Assembly: GCA_037349315.1 (NCBI GenBank)
Contig: JBAIAC010000059.1
Location: forward strand, 15,036,501-15,100,500
From: Chelydra serpentina
Lineage: Eukaryota; Chordata; Testudines; Chelydridae
DNA: 64,000 nucleotides
Direction of reading: 5' to 3'
Shown: positions 55,031 to 64,000 of the stretch, one piece after another
Numbering within the stretch: the first letter of the stretch is position 1
How the letters are laid out: each line of letters opens with the position of its first letter
Program-made: the position numbers and the translations under genes
The notes under the pieces: model-generated
Told to the model about the DNA's origin: nothing
Databases searched by the model: none
What the model saw: only the letters and a program-made list of their open reading frames with translations

Positions 55031-55328
55031 GGCTACATCCACACTACCCGCCCGATTCGGCGGGTAGCGATCGATGTTCTGGGATCGATTTATCGCGTCT
55101 CCTCTAGATGTGATAAATCGATCCCAGAAGCGCTCCCCGTCGACACCAAAACTCCAGCTCCGTGCGAGGAGTAAGTGGAGTCGACGGGGGAGCCTGCCTG
55201 CTGCCGTGTGGACCGCGGTAAGTACTTTTAAAAATCAATCTAAGATATTCGACTTCAGCTACGTTATTCAAGTAGCTGAAGTTGCGTATCTTAGATCGAC
55301 ACCCGCCCCCACTAGTGTGGACCAGGCC
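55031..55328. mobile_element. 298-bp PIF/Harbinger-like MITE, copy 1
   Basis: The left end GGCTACATCCACACTA and right end TAGTGTGGACCAGGCC are inverted, flanked by TTA on both sides (55028-55030 and 55329-55331), the 3-bp T-W-A target typical of PIF/Harbinger. The inside has strong hairpins: an arm in GATCGATTTATCGC/GATAAATCGATCC and a second pair 'gacttcagctac/gtagctgaagttg'. It is nearly the same as copy 2 at 56857-57157 and in the same orientation. Confidence 0.88.
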
Positions 55329-55331
55329 TTA

Positions 55332-56781
55332 GTTTCAGGGCTCATAGAAGGGGGCCACCCTCTTATTCCTATTGGAAAAATGCTAAGCGAGTACTTAGTT
55401 TTTAGCTCTTTCGGCTTCTTTGCTGCTTCCACTGGTATCAAGTAGAGATGGATTGGGTGTATAACAAACTTCTTCAATCCTTTTCTTATCAGAGGCTTTT
55501 TACGTTTGATCTCTTTCAAAGATTTTATTTCATTATTGGCCTCTACTATCAATTGGAATTTAAGCATTTTCTCTTAATATCCTGAAGTAATACCTTGATT
55601 TATATCTTTTAACAGTTCTTCTTCCTTGTGCCAGACAATTCCTATTACTTCTAGAGTGCAGCAATTATTTACAATGAAAACCGACAAAATACTTATAATA
55701 TTCTAAATTTGGAACATATACGTTGTTTGATTATATTTAACCATTTCACATTATAATCAAACAAGGGTCTTTTCCGTATCTAGAAGGATACAGATCTGAC
55801 TCAGAAGGCACACAAATGTGCACATTCTAATTTGGAGTGAAAAACAGATCCACAGTATATTTGATTTACAAAGAAAACAATGTATAGTTAATCCTCTGAG
55901 GTGAAAACATGTGAGTTGGATTTCTTGGAGTAAAAGGTAGTTTGTCCAATTTGACCTTCAGTCTTACAGCCAATCGTTTTACTTAACTGCAGCTTCCCTG
56001 CCCATCTCTTGATCCCCTCACAATGTGCAATGGGTCTCTTTACATAAGAAAACAGGGTTTCACCTTACTTGGTAGCTTGGACCTTTTTTTAGCTAGATTC
56101 AGAGGAAGAAAGAGGTTTTATTCATTGCATATTAAGAGAGATTCTTGTCTAGGTGATTAACAATACACTCATTTAGCTATTTTAGTTTCTATTCTTGGTG
56201 AGAGGAACTCCTGACCTTGGATGATCTGTGTGTCCTTAGACAGTGTCTCACATAACATGAACCATTTTCTTATTGTCTTTAATTCTCAGGTGGATCTGAT
56301 TTTGGGATAAATATGGCTGGATAGCTTTTCTAATGTGTGAGGGCTAGAAGGAATCATTAGTTATTAATCAATCCAGGCATATCAATCCCATATATCCCTT
56401 ACAACTGACAGCACCATTGTCAATACAAAGGTTAGCTCAAGGATTTTCTTATGTAAAACCTTGGTAACTGCACAATTCATACATTTCATCAAATTCCTTT
56501 CACACAGTGCCACGTTCCTTTTTCTTGATTCTCAAGTGTTCTCTTTTGATTCATTGTAAAATTATGAGAAACTGTGCAGTTTTGTTTTACAGGAGACATA
56601 TGCAAAACTCAGCTAAAATTTCGGAGTTTTGCCTGGTTTCAGGTTAAAAACACAGGTTGATTCTACTAAACCACTAAGATGAAATCATGATATAGCCCGG
56701 GCAGGGTTTGCTTCAAACACAGCCCAAGTTTACTAAATTCACAAACTATTCAACAAATGTCATCTTGAGTTTACAGGAGCG
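55332..56781 (-). other. unassigned; minus-strand coding-like remnant at 55268-55567
   Basis: The minus-strand frame upstream of the MITE reads 'LIVEANNEIKSLKEIKRKKP', 'LIRKGLKKFVIHPIHLYLIP' and 'VEAAKKPKELKTKYSLSIFP'. It is lysine-rich and more protein-like than the neighbours. I do not recognise it. It may be part of a decayed retroelement, with the MITE inserted at its right-hand coding end. Confidence 0.3.
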
Positions 56782-56856
56782 GTTACGAAAGTATTTGCCC
56801 ACGAAAGCTTATGCTCCAATACGTCTGTTAGTCTATAAGGTGCCACAGGACTCTTT
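56782..56856 (+). repeat. SINE-like repeat, 5' portion (interrupted by a MITE)
   Basis: 'cacgaaagcttatgctccaa', 'tacgtctgttagtctataag' and 'gtgccacaggactcttt' form the body of a dispersed turtle-type repeat. It is cut at 56856 by the MITE and resumes at 57158. Confidence 0.75.
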
Positions 56857-57157
56857 GGCTATGTCTACACTACCTGCCCTATTCGGCGGGTAGCTATCGA
56901 TGTTCTGGGATCGATTTATCGCGTCTCGTCTAGATGCGATAAATCGATCCCAGAGCCGCTCCCCGTCGACACCGGAACTCCAGCTCCGCGAGCGCAGGAA
57001 GCGCTGTCAACGGGGAAGCCTGCCTGCTGCGGTGTGAACCGGGGTAAGTACCTTTTGAAATCAATCTAAGATATTCGACTTCAGCTACATTATTCACATA
57101 GCTGAAGTTGCGTATCTTAGATCGATCCCCCACCCCACCCCTAGTGCGGACCAGCCC
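56857..57157. mobile_element. 301-bp PIF/Harbinger-like MITE, copy 2
   Basis: The left end GGCTATGTCTACACTA and right end TAGTGCGGACCAGCCC are inverted, flanked by TTT (56854-56856 and 57158-57160). A perfect 18-bp hairpin pairs 56905-56922 (CTGGGATCGATTTATCGC) with 56936-56953. A second, imperfect hairpin brackets 'atctaagatattcgacttca' and its complement near 57066-57125. It is inserted in a SINE-like repeat, which gives it a clear empty-site reconstruction. Confidence 0.9.
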
Positions 57158-57206
57158 TTTGTCGCTTCTACAGATCCAGACTAACAAGGCTATCCCTCTG
57201 ATACTA
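57158..57206 (+). repeat. SINE-like repeat, 3' portion
   Basis: 'gtcgcttctacagatccaga' followed by 'ctaacaaggctatccctctg' continues the repeat at 56782-56856. The tail also occurs alone at 7545-7585. Confidence 0.75.
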
Positions 57207-57269
57207 GTTTATAGTGTTCTACCTCTCAGCAATTCTCTTGAGTACTCTGGGTAAAATAAATTTTTCCCC

Positions 57270-57460
57270 CCGTCGATTAGCACTTTTCATCCAAGGATCT
57301 CAAAGCACTTTACAAACATTTATTAAGCTTCAATGTGGTAGGAGAGATAGCATCCCTATTTTACAATGGGGATATTATAGCATACAGAAGTCACGTGACT
57401 TACTCACAGTCACACAATGAACCAGTGGCAGAGCCAGGAATAGAAATCAGGTGTCTTGAC
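57270..57460 (-). repeat. MIR-type SINE, inverted, well preserved
   Basis: 'ggatctcaaagcactttaca', 'ccctattttacaatggggat', 'cacgtgacttactcacagtc' and 'agtggcagagccaggaatag' give nearly the whole inverted MIR. It ends at the start of the next DNA transposon. Confidence 0.8.
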
Positions 57461-57465
57461 TATCA

Positions 57466-57737
57466 GGGCTTGTCTACACTTACAGTGCTGCAGCTGCACT
57501 GCTGTAGCGCTTAGTGAAGATGCTACCTATGCAAACGAGAGAGCATCTCCCATTGGCGTAGGCACTCCACCTGCCTGAGAGGCGGCAGCTATGTGGATGT
57601 AGGAAGCTCTCCAGTTGACATAGCACTGTCAACACCAGGGGTTAGGTCAGTATAACTGCGTTACTCAAAAGTGTGGATTTTCCACATCCCTGAGCAACAT
57701 AGTTATGTTGACATAAGTCGGTAGTGTGGACCAAGTC
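57466..57737. mobile_element. 272-bp DNA transposon remnant, Harbinger-like ends
   Basis: The left end GGGCTTGTCTACACTTAC and right end GGTAGTGTGGACCAAGTC are imperfect inverted repeats resembling the ends of the MITE copies at 55031 and 56857. The interior ('cagctgcactgctgtagcgc') is unrelated. Direct repeats TATCA flank it (57461-57465 and 57738-57742). The internal portion is non-coding. Confidence 0.75.
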
Positions 57738-57742
57738 TATCA

Positions 57743-58778
57743 CTGCTTTGATGATATGAAGGCACTCGATTACCTGCAGGAAACAATACATCACAACACA
57801 GAGATGATTTTGGCCATATGTCTTCCATAAGATGTTGTAAGAGACAGAAAATAGTAGTTCCTTTTGATGTTTCCAGGGAGTCTAGCTTTTGAGAAGATCA
57901 CGTACAATGAACTGGAAAAAATACCTCCTTGTATTTTTGGCAGTGACTGTTCAGTTATTAGAGGAAATGATGGACATGTTTAGAACCTGAGGAACAAAGT
58001 GAAAATGAATTATCTGCTATTGAAGGAAAAACAATGGTGTGGAAGCAAATCTATAAGCCAACACCCAATAAATGGAAGGTCTGCAAACTCTATAGCTCTC
58101 ATTAAAGACAATGCCATTAATAACATTAACAGAGGAAAAGGGAATAAGAAAAGGTAGAATTTCAAGATACAGCAGGCTACCTATGGAAGTAGATGATGAC
58201 TAAATGAATTACATAATGCCACTTTTGTTAAGAATTATGGAAGTGAATTTACACCCACACTTTCTAGTAAAAAGAGTTATCTTGCTTTCCAGAAAACCTC
58301 CTTTTTAATTGCTACTCAAGGAGCTCAGGACCATTATACTCTTGAGAACTTTTATCAGACTGCACAATGAGTATAATGATCTCTGAGGAGGGCAAACGTT
58401 TGTGCATTTCCTGGTCCAAAACACAATATTTAGATGAGGACAAACATTATCTCCTGTTATTGCCCAGAGTACACAGCTAAAATGCTGAAGACAAGCTGGT
58501 TTGAACCCCAATTTCCACTCATAACCCATCTTCAAGCTAGTTGATGTGGACCAGTACTTCCTCCCAGATACATACGGTATCCCTAATTCTCCTTGTGCAG
58601 TGGTTTTCCATCAGTGGAACTCAACTGACTTCAGAGGACTCACTCATGGTTTACATTGGTGTGAAAGAAGAATTGCAGCTGTTGACCTTGACTTTTTATA
58701 TGGCACTATGTCTAAAGTTTTCCCCAAGCACAGTTAGCAGAAATTATGATCACTACTTCTTCCTGCCAATCATTCAGT
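57743..58778. other. SERGEF intron, unassigned
   Basis: No exon or clear repeat is recognised. Confidence 0.4.
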
Positions 58779-58962
58779 TATTTGCAATAGTGTTGTAGCT
58801 ATGTTGGTCCCAGGATATTAGAGAGACAAAATGGGTGAGGTGCCTGTCCCAGGCTTGAAGAAAAGCTCTGTGTAGCTTGAAAGCTTGTCTCTTTCACCAA
58901 CAGAAGTTGATCCACTAAAAGATGTTAACTCACCCACCTTGTCTCTCTAATCTTTCATTTAC
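58779..58962 (-). repeat. SINE-like dispersed repeat
   Basis: 'gcaatagtgttgtagctatg' and 'ttggtcccaggatattagag' at the left, then 'gaaaagctctgtgtagcttg', 'aaagcttgtctctttcacca' and 'acagaagttgatccactaaa'. I recognise this wording as a common turtle/crocodilian dispersed repeat. A 'gagagacaaaatgggtgagg' block near the left is mirrored by 'cacccaccttgtctctctaa' at the right. Confidence 0.7.
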
Positions 58963-59307
58963 TCACTGATAAGTTCTACCAGTCTGGTTATTGATTTTGA
59001 ACGCTCTACATGGTGGCACCTTTAAAGCATAGGAAGACTAAAACTAATTAAAACTATACGACTCTGCACTTGATAACAATGAAGAAGTGCTGGCGTCTGC
59101 TTGTTGAGGGATTGCTGATATTCTTAGCTAATGTGGAGGATCTCCCTGTTTTCCTCTTTTCCCTCAGATTGTTCTGTGGTTCACCTGATGCCTCTGCTAC
59201 TCCACTAGACTACACACTACCCTGGTTGTTGGGATGTTTCAAGGTGCTGGAACTCCTTTTACCTTAATTTTAATTCATTCTCTAATCTTAGAAGACTAAA
59301 CTGCATA

Positions 59308-59445
59308 ATCATAGAATCATAGTCCAGTCACCTGCACTCAAGGCATTGGTAAATATTATCTAGACCATCCCTGGCAGGTGTTTGTGCAACCTGCTCTTAA
59401 AAATCCCCAATGATGGAGATTTCACAACCTCCCTAGGCAATAGTA
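59308..59445 (-). mobile_element. CR1 LINE 3' end fragment, inverted
   Basis: It begins with 'gaatcatagaatcatagtcc', the CR1 8-mer-type terminus, then 'aatattatctagaccatccc', 'tggcaggtgtttgtgcaacc' and 'tgatggagatttcacaacct'. It matches 42240-42340 and is only about 140 bp long. Confidence 0.85.
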
Positions 59446-59530
59446 GCGCTCTATATTGTGGTTTGGGACGGTCTCTCTATATGTGTATGGTGCCTAGCAC
59501 AATGGGGGCCTTAAATCTTGGTCAGGGCCT
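59446..59530. repeat. fragment of the ancient dispersed repeat
   Basis: 'gtatggtgcctagcacaatg' and 'ggggccttaaatcttggtca' resemble the inverse of 'ggcccaatgtgctaggttct' at 25264. It may be the repeat into which the CR1 fragment inserted. Confidence 0.4.
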
Positions 59531-61429
59531 CTGGAAACTACCGTAAAACAAATAATATGTAATTTTCACTATATGTCTCTCAAATGGTGAGAAAAACACA
59601 GCACTATTTCTACTATTATGTGTGTCCGCACAACAGTGTTTGGGGTTGCGCAAAATGGGTAAGAATAGAAAAATACTTTGAAATCTACTTAATTCAGCAA
59701 AATTGTTCATTATAGCCAATGTCTGTCCAATGCAGCCAGGGTGGAAAATGGTAGCGAGAAGGCATGTATCCATTGTAGTACCTGAGCACTGTACCCGAAA
59801 GCTATGTGTCCAGTTTTGAAAGGTGAGAAAAAGCAGCAAATGGCAAGAAAGGGCCATCCTGTATAGAATCACAGAACTACGCCAACAGATGAAGAGAACA
59901 GTGTCTGAAAATAAGTTTTCTGTTTCATACAACCACATGCTGTATTTTCCACATGCATTATATCTTGCTAATAATTGTGCATGCACCCATAAATACAAAA
60001 AATAAATGCAAACTTTTCTCACACACACACACGCACGCAAAGACTTTCTACCATTCTCACAGGGCACTCCCAAACCAACATGTGCATAGCCCGCTGCACT
60101 CTTAGACTATGTTTATTGCATGTAACAGCCTTAACTTAGGTTGCATATAACAGGCTTAATTGAGGTTATTGTTGGCATTATTTATACAGGGTTATTTTTA
60201 CCTTAAAATTACATTTTCCTAGTGGAGGCTGAATATGATCTTAATGTCATAGTTAGAATGAGATTTTTGCATGATGCTTATGGGTGGCAGGGAGGAGTTC
60301 TTTTCTAAAGGTTGATAATTCATGTTCTAGGTTTGCATTTGTTTTTAAAAGCAACAGTAAATAGACCTGGCTAAAGCTAGAAAGAGCTGACAGGTGCTGT
60401 GTAAGCTTTCCTCCAGGTATTTCTGAAAGTACATTTCACTCCTGATTGCAAAAGACGAGTCAACACAGGGACTGACATAAGCTTAAGACTTTGATTGTGC
60501 AGAGAAAGCATTGATTCGCTCCACTGACATAATATGGGGGTCATATTACACATGAAACAACAGCTGCAGTGTAGAGAGGATTACTCATTACTCTTTCCAG
60601 CATCTGTAATAGGAGGACTAATCTTTAAATTATGCTCCCTGGAATATAAGGCAAAAATTCTGATAGAGAAATTATCTACCGGACAGAGTTATCTCAAGAC
60701 TCTGAACATGATTCAGTAATGAAGGTCCACTGAGATACTGGACATGGCTGAAAGTGACACACTCATGCCCCAAAGTTACATTCCTGCCCCAAACCCAACA
60801 AGTCCCCTGAAAATTCTGCACATTGAACATGCCAGCTCTCCACTTGGTTTGATTGGTGCCATTTGTGGAAATAACAGGATCTTTTCACTAAGAAACATTG
60901 TGTTAGGATCAGTCACTCTTACTTACACCAAGTAGGACTGTACTTATCATACAACCCCACTAAAATCCACAGGACAGCTTGCGAAATAAGATGCTATTCC
61001 ATGTGAGTAAGGTTATTGGAAGCTGGCTCGATTTCACAAAACATGAAAAATACCTTTCACTAAGCTCCTAGCAAAGGGTCCTCCCACAAGAGAGACATGG
61101 GCAAAGCAGGCTGTAGAAAGGCTTCTGCCTAGAACACAGGCCATAGGAGACTCATTCTCCTTTGCTCTGCACTGTGTGCAATGCGGGTGTAAAGAGTTAT
61201 CAAATCAAAATGAATTGGTGTAAATGACTAACCAGGTGCAAGGCAACGGTGAATTAAGACCCTTGTTTTTGCATAATTAGAATTTAGGACACTACATCCA
61301 GATCCTGGTATGGCACCTTGAATTTGATGCCATCTTCCACAGACAATCAGGTAAGGCATCAGATACCATGGTGATGAGTGCAGCATAAAAACAAATAGTC
61401 AAACAATCTTTCAAACTGCATCATTAAAA
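59531..61429. other. non-coding, unassigned
   Basis: The longest open frame outside known genes and repeats is here (minus 59522-60073, 183 codons), but it shows no domain and crosses a CA-type microsatellite at 60018-60039. No exon is called. Confidence 0.45.
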
Positions 61430-64000
61430 ATGTACACACTTGGACTGAGGTGGAGATGGACATAGGGGACGGAAGTGTTGAGAGTCTCTGGGTTAGGCTA
61501 AAAGGGGTAAACAACAAGGGTGATGTCATGCTAGGAGTCTACTAGAGGCCACCTAACCAGGTGTAAGAGGTAGATGAGGCTTTTTTTAAACAACTAACAA
61601 AATCATCCAAAGCCCAAGATTTGGTGGTGATGGGGGACTTCAACTATCCAGATATATGTTGGGAAAATAACACAGCGGGGCACAGACTATCCAATAAGTT
61701 CTTGGACTGCATTGCAGACAACTTTTTATTTCAGAAGGTTGAGAAAGCTACTAGGGAGGAAGCTGTTCTAGATTTGATTTTAACAAATAGGGAGGAACTC
61801 GTTGAGAACTTGAAAGTAGAAGGCAGCTTGGGTGAAAGTGATCATGAAATCATAGAGTTCACAATTCTAAGGAAGGGTAGAAGGGAGTACAGCAAAATGG
61901 AGACAATGGATTTCAGGAAAGCGGATTTTGGTAAGCTCAGAGAGCTGATAGGTAAGGTCCCATGGGAATCAATACTGAGGGGAAAAACAACTGAGGAGAG
62001 CTGGCAGTATTTCAAAGGGACACTATTAAGGGCCCAAAAGCAAACTATTCCGCTGGGTAGGAAAGATAGAAAATGTGGCAAAAGACCACCTTGGCTTAAC
62101 CACGAGATCTTGCAAGATCTAAAAAATAAAAAGGAGTCATATAAAAAATGGAAACTAGGACAAATTACAAAGGATGAACATAGGCAAACAACACAGGAAT
62201 GCAGGGGCAAGATTAGAAAGGCAAAGGCACAAAATGAGCTCAAATTAGCTACAGGAATAAAGGGAAACAAGAAAACTTTTTATCAATACATTAGAAGCAA
62301 GAGGAAGACCAAGGACAGGGTAGGCCCACTACTCAGTGAGGAGGGAGAAACAGTAACAGTAAACTTGGAAATGGCAGAGATGCTTAATGACTTCTTTGTT
62401 TTGGTCTTCACCAAGAAGTCTGAAGGAATGCCTAACATAGTGAATGCTAATGGGATGGGGGAAGGTTTAGAAGATAAAATAAAAAAAGAACAAGTTAAAA
62501 ATCACTTAGATAAGTTAGATGCCTGCAAGTCACCAGAACCTGATGAAATGCATTCTAGAATACTCAAGAAGCTAATAGAGGAGGTATCTGAGCCTCTAGC
62601 TATTATCTTTGGTAAATCATGGGAGACAGGAGAGATTCCAGAAGACTGGAAAAGGGCAAATATAGTGCCCATCTATAAAAAGGGAAATAAAAACAACCCA
62701 GGAAACTACAGACCAGTTAGTTTAACTTCTGTGCCAGGGAAAATAATGGAGCAAGTAATTAAGGAAATCATCTGCAAACACTTGGAAGGTGGTAAGGTGA
62801 TAGGGAATAACCAGCATGGATTTGTAAAGAACAAATCATGTCAAACCAATCTGATAGCTTTCTTTGATAGGATAACGAGTCTTGGGGATAAGGGAGAAGC
62901 GGTGGATGTGGTATACCTAGACTTTAGTAAGGCATTTGATACGGTCTCGCATGATATTCTTATCAATAAACTAGGAAAATACAACCTAGATGGGGCTACT
63001 ATAAGGTGGGTGCACAACTAGCTGGATAACCGTACTCAGAGAGTAGTTATTAATGGTTCCCAATCCTGCTGGAAAGGTATAACGAGTGGGGTTCCGCAAG
63101 AGTCTGTTTTGGGACCGGCTCTGTTCAATATCTTCATCAACGACTTGCATATTGGCATAGAAAGTACACTTATTAAGTTTGCAGATGATACCAAACTGGG
63201 AGGGATTGCAACTGCTTTGGAGGATAGGGTCATAATTCAGAATGATCTGGACAAATTGGAGAAATGGTCAGAGGTAAACAGGATGAAGTTTAATAAGGAC
63301 AAATGCAAAGTGCTCCACTTAGGTAGGAACAATCAGTTTCACACATACAGAATGGGAGGAGACTGTCTAGGAAGGAGTACGGCAGAAAGGGATCTAGGGG
63401 TTATAGTGGACCACAAGCTAAATATGAGTCAACAGTGTGATGCTGTTGCAAAAAAAGCAAACTTGATTCTGGGCTGCATTAACAGGTGTGTGGTGAGCAA
63501 GACACGAGAAGTCATTCTTCCGCTCTACTCTGCGCTGGTTAGGCCTCAACTGGAGTATTGTGTCCAGTTCTGGGCACCGCATTTCAAGAAAGATGTGGAG
63601 AAATTGGAGAGGGTCCAGAGAAGAGCAACAAGAATGATTAAGGGTCTAGAGAACATGACCTATGAAGGAAGGCTGAAGGAATTGGGTTTGTTTAGTTTGG
63701 AAAAGAGAAGACTGAGAGGGGACATGATAGCGGTTTTCAGGTATCTAAAAGCGTGTCATAAGGAGGAGGGAGAAAACGTGTTCATCTTAGCCTCTAAGGA
63801 TAGAACAAGAAGCAATGGGCTTAAACTGCAGCAAGGGAGGTTTAGGTTGGACATTAGGAAAAAGTTCCTAACTGTCAGGGTGGTTAAACACTGGAATAAA
63901 CTGTCCAGGGAGGTTGTGGAATCTCCATCTCTGGAGATATTTAAGTGTAGGTTAGATAAATGTCTATCAGGGATGGTCTAGACAGTATTTGGTCCTGCCA
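61430..64000 (+). mobile_element. CR1 LINE ORF2, nearly intact, continues beyond the window
   Basis: A single reading frame runs from 61441 to the stop after 63978 (...SLEIFKCRLDKCLSGMV) with three in-frame stops: TAG 61543-61545, TAA 61564-61566 and TAG 63019-63021. Domains in order: the C-terminal half of an apurinic-type endonuclease ('[14 protein letters not shown]', then 'SDHEIIEF' with catalytic-type D-H at 61840-61845); a linker; reverse transcriptase with '[20 protein letters not shown]', motif A '[16 protein letters not shown]' (Asp at 62920-62922), 'PQESVLGPALFN' and motif C 'FADD' (63178-63189); and the CR1 C-terminal tail '[20 protein letters not shown]'. It is 5'-truncated in the endonuclease. 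The non-coding 3' end starts at 63982 and is cut by the window edge. Confidence 0.95.

Noticed and set aside
59522..60073. 183-codon minus-strand open frame
   Set aside because: Composition is that of random AT-rich DNA, it crosses a CA microsatellite and a repeat edge, and no motif is seen. It is the longest such frame, but within what 64 kb can give by chance.
61842..62270. 142-codon minus frame over the last CR1
   Set aside because: It is an antisense shadow of CR1 ORF2, whose + frame has clear endonuclease and RT motifs.

Overview
The window is vertebrate nuclear DNA, almost certainly from a sauropsid and most probably a turtle. It holds widely spaced exons with canonical GT-AG splice sites, long AT-rich introns, CR1-family LINEs (one nearly intact), MIR-type SINE fragments, and hAT and PIF/Harbinger-type MITEs of the kinds common in turtles and crocodilians. 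The lineage call rests on recognising the repeats and was not checked by search.

Two protein-coding genes face each other tail to tail. KCNC1 (voltage-gated potassium channel Kv3.1) runs on the + strand: the membrane-core exon is at 11629-12562, a cytoplasmic-tail exon at 29563-29751, and two alternative terminal exons are at 31726-31862 and 32542-32606. Exon 1 (T1 tetramerisation domain) is not in the window, so 1-11628 is probably the end of intron 1. Reading through the exon 2 donor gives the short Kv3.1a tail ending at 12594. SERGEF (secretion-regulating guanine nucleotide exchange factor, an RCC1-repeat protein) runs on the - strand. One RCC1-type exon at 46216-46377 is recognised with confidence. 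A well-formed terminal coding exon at 33862-34202 has a matching splice phase and lies where the 3' end of SERGEF should be, but its product is not recognised. This KCNC1-SERGEF convergence matches human 11p15.1.

The rest is intron and intergenic repeat. The region 1-11.6 kb holds a CR1 copy inserted into an older repeat, MIR fragments and short palindromic repeats. The 17-kb KCNC1 intron (12.6-29.6 kb) holds a clean 131-bp hAT MITE, a CR1/L3-like fragment with an unusual double hairpin, and MIRs. The region 34.2-46.2 kb holds a 1.9-kb CR1, a small GC-richer block of unknown origin near 40.4-41.0 kb, and a tandem palindromic duplication. The region 46.4-61.4 kb, probably SERGEF intron, is dense in DNA transposons: a hAT MITE with an 8-bp target duplication, two related approximately 300-bp Harbinger-like MITEs (one inserted into a SINE-like repeat), a third related element, a GC-rich repeat, and CR1 tails. 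From 61.4 kb to the right edge lies a CR1 ORF2 (endonuclease plus reverse transcriptase) with one nonsense codon in its 3' 2.4 kb.

The most interesting biology is the KCNC1 3' end. Three alternative C-termini can be read, including a Kv3.2/3.3/3.4-like tail exon that is not part of the canonical mammalian Kv3.1a and Kv3.1b forms. The second point is the unidentified convergent terminal exon beside it. I see no novel defence, CRISPR or other prokaryotic-type system.
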